A stretch of 64,000 nucleotides of DNA from NCBI RefSeq assembly GCF_032854445.1, contig NC_088302.1:57886237-57950236 (forward strand). The letters are read 5' to 3'. Made by a program: the position numbers and the translations under genes. This DNA is from Liolophura sinensis. Taxonomy: Eukaryota; Mollusca; Polyplacophora; Chitonida; Chitonidae. The stretch's first letter is position 1; each line of letters begins with the position of its first letter. Shown piece by piece: positions 47,301 through 59,300 of this stretch. Below the pieces are notes generated by a model. It had not been told where the DNA came from, did no database searches, and was given only the letters and a program-made list of their open reading frames with translations.

Positions 47301-50300
47301 AGTGTATTGTTTACATGTAACTTTCTGGAGATATCCCAGTGAGCTATTGTAGACTATATCCCAGTGGGCTATTGTAGACTATATTCCAGTGGGCTATTGT
47401 AGACTATATCCCAGTGGGCTATTGTAGACTAGTGTATTGTTTACATGTAACTTTCTGGAGATATCCCAGTGAGCTATTGTAGACTATATCCCAGTGGGCT
47501 ATTGTAGACTATATTCCAGTGGGCTATTGTAGACTAGTGTATTGTTTACATGTAACTTTCTGGAGATATCCCAGTGGGCTATTGTAGACTATATCCCAGT
47601 GGGCTATTGTAGACTAGTGTATTGTTTACATGTAACTTTCTGGAGATATCCCAGTGGGCTATTGTACAGTAGTGTATTGTTTACATGTAACTTTCTGGAG
47701 ATATCCCAGTGAGCTATTGTAGACTGTGTATCCCAGTGGGCTATTGTAGACTATATTCCAGTGGGCTATTGTAGACTAGTGTATTGTTTACATGTAACTT
47801 TCTGGAGATATCCCAGTGTGCTACTGTAGACTAGTGTATTGTTTACATGTAACTTTCTGGAGATTTCCTTGTGTGCTACTGTAGACTAGTGTATTGTTTA
47901 CATGTAACTTTCTGGAGATATCCCAGTGGGATATTGTAGACTACTGTATTGTTTACATGTAACTTTCTGGAGATATTCCAGTGGGATATTGTAGACTAGT
48001 GTATTGTTTACATGTAACTTTCTGGAGATATCCCAGTGGGATATTGTAGACTAGTGTATTGTTTACGTGTAACTTTCTGGAGATATCCCAGTGGGCTAAT
48101 GTAGACTAGTGTATTGTTTACATGTAACTTTCTGGAGATATCCCAGTAAGCTACTGTAGACTAGTGTATTGTTTACATGTAACTTTCTGAAGATATCCCA
48201 GTGGGCTATTGTAGACTAGTGTATTGTTTACATGTAACTTTCTGGAGATATCCCAGTAAGCTATTGTAGACATGAGATATTGTTTACATGTAAACATCAC
48301 CCCTGAATGAGGCTGACCAAATATGGAGGAGATCATTTTCAGATGTAGTCCACATGACAAAAGCATGTGACACAAGCAAATACCCATTCAACCCGTACCA
48401 TGTTCATCTGTCTTAAACATGTCTGAGAAAACACTTTCAATCACAACACCTCAAGTGGTCTAGTGGTGTAAGTGTCCGGCTAGAGACCCAACAAGCTGTC
48501 TGATGGATGTTTGAATACAGAGCTTTTCTGAACAAAAAGAGAAATGACTCCCAGAAGTGTATGAACAGAGAACAGTTGAGCGCAGAAAACTCATGGATGA
48601 CAGTGTCATGTGACGGAGACTAGAGTGAAGAATGCCTTACTTACATTTATGCTGTTTTCTTTGCATGTAAAGTGAACATCTGCTATCATTGAACAATGAA
48701 AAATCAGTAAAAGCATGTGACTGTGGAAAAAAAAAACCTGATGTCAAAAGGCCCGTGGAAATCAACACATAAATAGCACCCTAGTCTTTACAGACCCCAT
48801 CCAGTATACACATAGGCTCTTTTTTCTTCTGTTAAATAACATACATACAAACCCATTACACATACATAGTAGTTTCATCCAGCTTCTGAAAGTTTATAAG
48901 TAGTTATTGTTACCCATGTGTTCATGGCGTTTTATGAGCTTTGATGTAGGAGTGTTTGTGTGTGTATTGTCAGTGTTGCAGAAGCCTCTGTTCCTCTGGG
49001 GGAGCCTCTACTGGACACAGCCGTGGAGGTGAGAGATGAGCAGGGGGCCTGTGTAACAGAGGGCGAGGGAGAGCTCTTCATTGGTGTGTTACATGTAATC
49101 ACAGAAAACTGCTTATATTTTGTAATAATATGTGTTTTTTGTTTCAATTGAAGAGTAGGACAAAAGTTTGAACATATCAAGTGAACTGTAGACTAGTGTA
49201 TTGTTTACATGTAACTTTCTGGAGATATCACAGTAGACTAGTGTATTGTCTCTCAGGAAGAGACCATTGATAAAAAAAAATGTCTATTTTATATAAATGC
49301 ATTCTAAAAAAGGCTGCATGCTGTGAAAATGTGTATTTTTCTGTTTACTAACCTATTTTGGAAAAGTACATTGTTGTTGTAAATCATTTTATCAAAATGA
49401 GAATTGAAAGAGAAATAGGTTTATGGATAACAAAGTGCCTAATTTCAGGTAGCTCCTCCAGAGTGTGTATTGTAGGTGATGGGGAGTGTTTGGGACAGGT
49501 GTGGCTCCCCTCAGGGGGTCAGATATGGCGACCCACAGGTGATCGTGTAAGGCGCACTGTCAACGGCAAATTACTCTACCTTGGGAGGATTGATCAACAA
49601 GCAAAGCGTCATGGGATGAGACTCAGTCTGTTGGTCATAGAAGCGGTAAGCCAAGAGTAAAACATTTCCAATCTCCAGGTGTACACCCAGAGTTAAACAT
49701 TTCCAATCTCCAGGTGTAAGCCCAGAGTAAAACATTTCCAATCTCCAGGTGTACGCCCAGAGTGAAACATTTCCAATCTCCAGGTGTAAGCCCAGAGTAA
49801 AACATTTCCAATCTCCAGGTGTACGCCCAGAGTGAAACATTTCCAATGTCCAGGTGTAAGCCCAGAGTAAAACATTTCCAATCTCCAGGTGTAAGCCCAG
49901 AGTAAAACATTTCCAATCTCCAGGTGTACGCCCAGATTGAAACATTTCCAATGTCCAGGTGTAAGCCCAGAGTAAAACATTTCCAATCTCCAGGTGTAAG
50001 CCCAGAGTGAAACATTTCCAATCTCCAGTTGTACGCCCAGAGTGAAACATTTCCAATCTCCAGGTGTAAGCCCAGAGTGAAACATTTCCAATCTCCAGGT
50101 GTAAGCCCAGAGTAAAACATTTCCAATCTCCAGGTGTAAGCCCAGAGTAAAACATTTCCAGTCTCCAGGTGTAAGCCCAGAGTGAAACATTTCCAATCTC
50201 CAGGTGTACGCCCAGAGTGAAAAATTTCCAATCTCCAGGTGTAAGCCCAGAGTAAAACATTTCCAATCTCCAGGTGTAAGCCAAGAGTAAAACATTTCCA

Positions 50301-53300
50301 ATATCCAGGTGTAAGCCCAGAGTAAAACATTTCCAATCTCCAGGTGTAAGCCCAGAGTGAAACATTTCCAATGTCCAGGTGTACGCCCAGAGTGAAACAT
50401 TTCCAATGTCCAGGTGTAAGCCCAGAGTAAAACATTTCCAATCTCCAGGTGTAAGCCAAGAGTAAAACATTTCCAATCTCCAGGTGTAAGCCCAGAGTTA
50501 AACATTTCCAATCTCCAGGTGTAAGCCAAGAGTAAAACATTTCCAATCTCCAGGTGTAAGCCCAGAGTTAAACATGTCCAATCTCCAGGTGTAAGACTAG
50601 AGTAAAACATTTCCAATCTCCAGGTGTACGCCCAGAGTGAAACATTTCCAGTCTCCAGGTGTAAGACTAGAGTAAAACATTTCCAATCTCCAGGTGTAAG
50701 CCCAGAGTAAAACATTTCCAATCTCCAGGTGTACGCCCAGAGTAAAACATTTCCAATCTCCAGGTGTAAGCCCAGAGTGAAACATTTCCAATCTCCAGGT
50801 GTACGCCCAGAGTGAAACATTTCCAATCTCCAGGTGTAAGCCCAGAGTGAAACATTTCCAATCTCCAGGTGTAAGCCCAGAGTGAAATATTTCCAATCTC
50901 CAGGTGTGCATTTCTTTTTCTGAAGTTAAAACATATTTTTTTTTCAGCTTATTCTTTATGACAATAACTTTGATAATTTGATAAAAAAAAAACAAGGCAT
51001 GACAAGATAGTCTGTGTTACATGTAGTTAGTGAACTAGAAGTCGTGCCCTGATATTCTGTGTTTGAGGTAGTAAGTAAACTAGAAGTCGTGGCCTGATAT
51101 TCTGTGTTTCAGATAATAAGTGAACTAGAAGTCTTGGCCTGATATTCTGTGTTTTAGGTAATAAGTGAACTAGAAGTCATGGCCTGATATTCTGTGTTAC
51201 ATGTAGTTAGTGAACTAGAAGTTGTGGCCTGATATTCTGTGTTTCTTGTGGTAAGTGAACTGGAAGTCGTGGCGTGATATTCTGTGTTACATGTAGTAAG
51301 AGAACTAGAAGTCATGGCCTGATATTCTGTGTTTCAGGTAGTAAGTGAACTAGAAGTTGTGGCCTGATATTCTGTGTTTCAGGTAGTAAGTGAACTAGAA
51401 GTCTTGGCCTGATATTCTGTGTTTCAGGTAGTAAGTGAACTAGAAGCCATGGCCTGATATTCTGTGTTTCAGGTAATAAGTGAACTAGAAATCGTGGCCT
51501 GATATTCTGTGTTACATGTAATTAGTGAACTAGAAGTTGTGGCCTGATATTCTGTGTTTCAGATAGTAAGTGAACTAGAAGCCGTGGCCTGATATTCTGT
51601 GTTTTAGGTAGTAAGTGAACTAAAAGTCATGGCCTGATATTCTGTGTTTTAGGTAGTAAGTGAACTAGAAGTCTTGGCCTGATATTCTGTGTTACATGTA
51701 GTAAGTGAACTAGAAGTCGTGGTCTGATATTCTGTGTTTCAGGTAGTAAATGAACTAGAAGCCATGGCCTGATATTGTGTGTTACATGTAGTAAGTGAAC
51801 TAGAAGTCGTGGCCTAATATTCTGTGTTACATGTAGTAAGTGAACTAGAAGTCATGGCCTGATATTCTGTGTTTCAGGTAGTAAGTGAACTAGAAGTCTT
51901 GGCCTGATATTCTGTGTTACATGTAGTAAGTGAACTAGAAGTCATGGTCTGATATTTTGTGTTTTAGGTAGTAAGTCAACTAGAAGTCGTGGCCTGATAT
52001 TCTGTGTTTTAGGTAATAAGTGAACTAGAAATCGTGGCCTGATATTCTGTGTTACATGTAGTTAGTGAACTAGAAGTTGTGGCCTGATATTCTGTGTTTC
52101 AGATAATAAGTGAACTAGAAGCTGTGGCCTGATATTCTGTGTTTTTGGTAGTAAGTGAACTAAAAGTCATGGCCTGATATTCTGTGTTTTAGGTAGTAAG
52201 TGAACTAGAAGCCGTGACCTGATATTCTGTGTTTTAGGTAGTAAGTGAACTAAAAGTCTTGGCCTGATATTCTGTGTTTCAGGTAGTAAGTGAACTAGAA
52301 GTTGTGGCCTGATATTCTGTGTTTCAGGTAGTAAGTGAACTAGAAGTCTTGGCCTGATATTCTGTGTTTCAGGTGGTAAGTGAACTAGAAGCCGTGGCCT
52401 GATATTCTGTGTTTCATGTGGTAAGTGAACTAGAAGTCATGGCCTGATATTCTGTGTTTCAGGTAGTAAGTGAACTAGAAGTTGTGGCCTGATATTCTGT
52501 GTTTCAGGTAGTAAGTGAACTAGAAGTCGTGGCCTGATATTCTGTGTTTCAGGTAGTAATTGAACTAGAAATCATGGCCTGATATTCTGTGTTTCAGGTA
52601 GTAAGTGAACTAGAAGTTGTGGCCTGATATTCTGTGTTTCAAATAGTAAGTGAACTAGAAGTCGTTGCCTGATATTCTGTGTTACATGTAGTAAGTGAAC
52701 TAGAAGTCGTGGCCTGATATTCTGTGTATTAGGTAGTATGTGAACTAGAAATCGTGACCTGATATTCTATGTTTCAGGTAGTAAGTGAACTAGAAGTTGT
52801 GGCCTGATATTCTGTGTTACATGTAGTAAGTGAACTAGAAGTCGTGGTCTGATAATTTGTGTTTTAGGTAGTAAGTCAACTAGAAGTCGTGGCCTGATAT
52901 TCTGTGTTTTAGGTAGTAAGTGAACTAGAAGTCTTGGCCTGATATTCTGTGTTACATGTAGTAAGTGAACTAGAAGTCGTGGTCTGATATTCTGTGTTTC
53001 AGGTAGTAAATGAACTAGAAGCCATGACCTGATATTGTGTGTTACATGTAGTAAGTGAACTAGAAGTCGTGGCCTAATATTCTGTGTTACATGTAGTAAG
53101 TGAACTAGAAGTCATGGCCTGATATTCTGTGTTTCAGGTAGTAAGTGAACTAGAAGTCTTGGCCTGATATTCTGTGTTACATGTAGTAAGTGAACTAGAA
53201 GTCATGGTCTGATATTTTGTGTTTTAGGTAGTAAGTCAACTAGAAGTCGTGGCCTGATATTCTGTGTTTTAGGTAATAAGTGAACTAGAAATCGTGGCCT

Positions 53301-56300
53301 GATATTCTGTGTTACATGTAGTTAGTGAACTAGAAGTTGTGGCCTGATATTCTGTGTTTCAGATAATAAGTGAACTAGAAGTTGTGGCCTGATATTCTGT
53401 GTTTTTGGTAGTAAGTGAACTAAAAGTCTTGGCCTGATATTCTGTGTTTCAGGTGGTAAGTGAACTAGAAGTCTTGGCCTGATATTCTGTGTTTCAGGTA
53501 GTAAGTGAACTAGAAGTTGTGGCCTGATATTCTGTGTTTCAGGTAGTAAGTGAACTAGAAGTTGTGGCCTGATATTCTGTGTTTCAGATAGTAAGTGAAC
53601 TAGAAGTCATGGCCTGATATTCTGTGTTTCAGGTAGTAAGTGAACTAGAAGTCTTGGCCTGATATTCTGTGTTTCACGTAGTAAGTGAACTAGAAGTCAT
53701 GGCCTGATATTTTGTGTTACATGTAGTAAGTGAACTAGAAGTCGTGGCCTAATATTCTGTGTTTCAGGTAGTAAGTGAACTAGAAGTCATGGCCTGATAT
53801 TCTGTGTTTCAGGTAGTAAGTGAACTAGAAGTTGTGGCCTCTTGTGCTGCCAGTTTGGACAAGGGGAGACTTCTCCTGTTTGTGACGTGTACACGTGGCG
53901 GAAGTTCTGATAAATCCCCAGCGGATCTTGTCAGTTATATTAAGAAACATGTGAAGGCCAGTCTACCTGTACAGTATCATCCTGACACAGTGAGGCTGCT
54001 AACCAGTCTGCCCCTCACTAAACATGGTACGTCAAGTACTAACCAGTCTGCCCCTCACTAATTACAATACATCAAGTACTAACCAGTCTGCCCATCACTA
54101 AACATGGTACATCAAGTACTAACCAGTCTGCCCCTCACTAATAACAATACATCAAGTACTAACCAGTCTGCCACTCACTAAATATGGTACGTCAAGTACT
54201 AACCAGTCTGCCCCTCACTAATAACAGTACAAGTACTAACCAGTCTGCCCCTCACTAAACATGGTACATCAAGTACTAACCAGTCTGCCCCTCACTATAC
54301 ATGGTACATCAAGTACAAACAAGTGGGGCCCTCGCTATACATGGTACATTAAGTACAAACCAGAGGGACCCTCACTAAACATGGTACATCAAGTACTAAC
54401 CAGTGGGACCCTCATTAAACATGGTACATCAAGTACTAACCAGTGGGACCCTTACTAAACATGGCACATCAAGTACAAACCAGTGGGACCCTCACTAAAC
54501 ATGGCACATCAAGTACTAACCAGTGGGACCCTCACTAAACTAGTGGGACCCTCACTAAACATGGTACATCAAGTACTAACCAGTGGGACCCTCACTAAAC
54601 CAGTGGGACCCTCACTAAACATGGTACATCAAGTACTAACCAGTGGGACCCTCACTAAACATAGTACGTCAAGTACTAACCAGTGGGACCCTCACTAAAC
54701 ATGGCACATCAAGTACAAACCAGTGGGACCCTCACTAAAGATGGTACGCCAAGTACTTACCAGTGGGACCCTCACTAAACCTGGCACATCAAGTACTAAC
54801 CAGTTGGACCCTCACTAAAGATGGCACATCAAGTACAAACCAGTGGGACCCTCACTAAAGATGGTACGCCAAGTACTTACCAGTGGGACCCTCACTAAAC
54901 CAGTGGGACCCTCACTAAACATGGTACATCAAGTACAAACCAGTGGGACCCTCACTAAAGATGGTACGCCAAGTACTTACCAGTGGGACCCTCACTAAAC
55001 CTGGCACATCAAGTACTAACCAGTGGGACCCTCACTAAAGATGGCACATCAAGTACAAACCAGTGGGACCCTCACTAAAGATGGTACGCCAAGTACTTAC
55101 CAGTGGGACCCTCACTAAACCAGTGGGACCCTCGCTAAACATGGTACATCAAGTACTAACCAGTGGGACCCTCACTAAACATAGTACGTCAAGTACTAAC
55201 CAGTGGGACCCTCACTAAACATGGCACATCAAGTACAAACCAGTGGGACCCTCACTAAAGATGGTACGCCAAGTACTTACCAGTGGGACCCTCACTAAAC
55301 CTGGCACATCAAGTACTAACCAGTGGGACCCTCACTAAACATGGCACATCAAGTACAAACCAGTGGGACCCTCACTAAAGATGGTACGCCAAGTACTTAC
55401 CAGTGAGACCCTCACTAAACCTGGCACATCAAGTACTAACCAGTGGGACCCTCACTAAACATGGCACATCAAGTACAAACCAGTGGGACCCTCACTAAAG
55501 ATGGTACGCCAAGTACTTACCAGTGGGACCCTCACTAAACCTGGCACATCAAGTACTAACCAGTGGGATCCTCACTAAACCAGTGGGACCCTCACCAAAC
55601 ATGGTACATCAAGTACTAACCAGTGGGACCCTCACTAAACATGGTACATCAAGTACTAACAATTCTGCCCCTCACTAAACACAGTACATTAAGTACTAAC
55701 CAGCCTGTTCCTCACCAAACATGGCACATCAAGTACTAACCAGTCTGTCCCTCACTAAACATGGTTTGTCAAGGATGTGTGAACATACTTAGTGCACAAA
55801 GATACACAAAGTGAAAAGATGTTTGACCCAGGCACACCATATTTTTGTCTGAGCATTGGTTATTAAGTATGTGTTCATTTGCATCTCTTGAGCATATGTA
55901 ATTATACGGACATAATGTGTCTCAGCCTACGTACAGTGTGTATGTAAGTGGTGTTTGTCTCCTGTCTCCCTATCACTGTCAAACCCGGCCACTTTTCTCC
56001 ACACATATGGACGTAGACATTAGACGTGTAATCCAGCAGCTGTCAGTGTAATGATGGACATTGATGTATTCAGCACATGAGATCTTCAACAATAAGAAAA
56101 TGACTGTTCTGCACGATGTTTTCAGGTAAGGTGGATAAGCGAGCGCTGGTGAGGCAGACAGAGTATTCTCCCCGTGAGTGTGCCGAGAACCTGAGCTGGG
56201 CTGGTGTGAGGAACCTTCTGGAACTCCACTGGAAGGTTTGAAAGCTACTCTTACTTATTACTCCATTTTAGGTAAATACGCACCTTTGAGTTTATTGTAA

Positions 56301-59300
56301 TTAATGTATATTGTGATTGTACTCTTTTCTAAGCATTGCACAGTTAGGAGATAGGAATATGGTCTATCACCTAACTATTTGCTTATGACTAAGTTGCACA
56401 TTTTGCCTAAATAAAGTTCTTCAATAGTTATAGAAATTTTTTGAGGTTTGTTTGGAAGAGTGGTTTTAGTCCTACTGGCAAAACGCACGTATACTCCTCA
56501 GCCACCAAAGTAATATTTTATGATATTTATTAGCCTCTGAATCATATTTGTTTTGGACAAATATGGAATGTGTGTGAGTATGATTATTTTGTGAACTTTG
56601 AACTATGTCCTTGTTGTCTGAGTTGATGGATTGGTTTGTTTCTAAGCATTGATTGTGTGTTTATTGTGGGATGGAGTGTGAGACTGAGTGGCAGAGAGAT
56701 GCCATCAGTTTTAAAATTCAGTGAGTCAGAATCAGCTTCAGAATCAAATAATTTCCAAGTGATTTATTTTATTCAGGGTCATTTAGGTTGTGAAATGTCA
56801 AAGATGATGGATGATTCAGACAAGTTCATTGAGAGTGGTGGTAATTCCTTCAAAGCTGTTAACCTGGCTTCAAGTGTTGAGGATGCTACAGGCAGAGTTA
56901 TCCCCTTCTCCTGGACAAGATACTTCACGAGACATTTAAGAGTGTCTGTGATTATGTACACAATTGTTTGAAAATGGCTCAGCAAAGTGTGTGTGGAAAG
57001 AACAGTGGGAGTTTGTCAGGTGATTTTGTTGTTAAGATGGACAGGAATGACAGTGGTGCTGTTACATCTGTCCCCATGGCAACTACTTTTAAATCAGAAC
57101 AGCTGACAAATAGGAAGAGAAGATCGCCAGCAGGGAAGGGAGATCGCTTTACCACAAAGGAAAAAGTTTTTAAACATAATGTTGTGCCGGGGATAGATGG
57201 AAGGGAGGTAACCATGTCTGTGAGTAGAGGGTCAAGAATTTTCTATCATATGAACAAAAACAGTTATGACAAATGTGTTAAGAGAGGTGAATCAGCCAGA
57301 ATCCCCCGTAAACAGGGGCAGGCTTCAACTCTCACGAACCATCCTGTGTCAGCAGTGTGTGCTGAATGTAAATGTAGAGTCGGTGATCGTGAGGACACAT
57401 CCTCAGCTTTTACTGTAAGAGAGGTATGGAGGTACAACGCGGGAAAGTGTATTGATGCATCTCCTCTGGTGGCAGTTTGCAGGTAGGACTCCTGTTGCTC
57501 CTCACTAAATTTACACTGTATGTTCTCAGTCAGCTATACTTTAATAACTTCTGGTCAGCTTTACTTTGTCACTTGTAGATGTGACATCATAGGCATTAAA
57601 CAATTTTCAGTTTTGTGGCCTTAGCAATGTTTGATTCCAGTCTCATATTTGAAAGCACACCAAACCAGACATATTATTTAAAGATTTGTTGAATAATGCA
57701 TAAATAGAATTATAACTTCACATTTGTAGTTAACTGCCAGGAAACACTGAAAGGAAGTATATCAGATGAAAGACCATTAAACAATATCTCAGTAAACCAA
57801 TTGATGTTTTTGACTGGAGTTTTTCCATTTGAATGAAATCCTTGTGGGAACTTTGTGTTTAAGTCATGACCTATCTGTATAATTTCTTGAAATGGATTCA
57901 TTCGATAAATGTTTTCATAGCTCTGAAAACTTGTGTATACGTCCATGTGCTGAATTCATAGCTCTGTACGCTTGTGTATACGTCTGTGTGCAGTATTCAT
58001 AGCTGTGTACACTTGTTTATAGGTCCAGGTGCAGAATTCATAGCTCTGTACACTTGTGTAGACCTTCATGTGGAGAATTCATAGCTGTGTACACTTGTGT
58101 ATACGTCCATGTTCAGTATTCATAGCTCTGTACACTTGTGTAGACCTTCATGTGGAGAATTCATAGCTTTGTACACTTGTGTATACGTCCAGGTGCAGTA
58201 TTCATAGCTCTGTACACTTGTGTATATGTCCATGTGCAGTATTCATAGCTCTGTACACTTGTGTAGACGTTCATGTGGAGAATTCATAGCTGTGTACGCT
58301 TGTGTATACGTCCATGTGCAGTATTCATAGCTCTGTACACTTGTGTAGACGTTCATGTGGAGAATTCATAGCTGTGTACACTTGTGTATACGTCCAGGTG
58401 CAGAATTCATAGCTCTGTACACTTGTGTATACGTCCAGGTGCAGAATTCATAGCTCTGTACACTTGTTTATAGGTCCATGTGCAGTATTCATAGCTCTGT
58501 ACACTTGTGTATACGTCCAGGTGCAGAATTCATAGCTCTGTACACTTGTGTATACGTCCAGGTGCAGAATTCATAGCTCTGTACACTTGTTTATAGGTCC
58601 ATGTGCAGAATTCATAGCTCTGTACACTTGTTTATAGGTCCATGTGCAGTATTCATAGCTCTGTACACTTGTGTATACGTCCAGGTGCAGAATTCATAGC
58701 TCTGTACACTTGTGTATACGTCCAGGTGCAGAATTCATAGCTCTGTACACTTGTTTATAGGTCCATGTGCAGAATTCATAGCTCTGTACACTTGTGTATA
58801 CGTCCAGGTGCAGTATTCATAGCTCTGTACACTTGTGTATACGTTCATGTGGAGAATTCATAGCTCTGTACACTTGTGTATACGTCCAGGTGCAGAATTC
58901 ATGGCTGTGTACACTTGTGTATACGTCCATGTGCAGTATTCATAGCTCTGTACACTTGTGTAGACGTTCATGTGCAGTATTCATAGCTCTGTACACTTGT
59001 GTATACGTCCATGTGCAGTATTCATAGCTCTGTACACTTGTGTATACGTCCATGTGCAGTATTCATAGCTCTGTACACTTGTGTATATGTCCGTGTGCAG
59101 TATTCATAGCTCTGTACACTTGTGTATACGTCCATGTGCTGAATTCATAGCTGTGTACACTTGTGTATATGTCCATGTGCAGTATTCATAGCTCTGTACA
59201 CTTGTTTATAGGTCCATGTGCAGAATTCATAGCTTTGTACACTTGTGTATACGTCCATGTTCAGTATTCATAGCTCTGTACACTTGTGTATACGTCCAGG

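Noticed and set aside
49571-50995. Minus-strand frames up to 377 codons (repeated GDWKCFTLGLHLEIGNV)
   Set aside because: Antisense to an AASDH intronic 33-bp array; several frames are open simultaneously because 33 is a multiple of 3.
57915-58080. Intron 11 array as an exon 12-derived junction array
   Set aside because: I compared the unit with both exon 11 end and exon 12 start and found no shared stretch, so it is not counted with the junction arrays.
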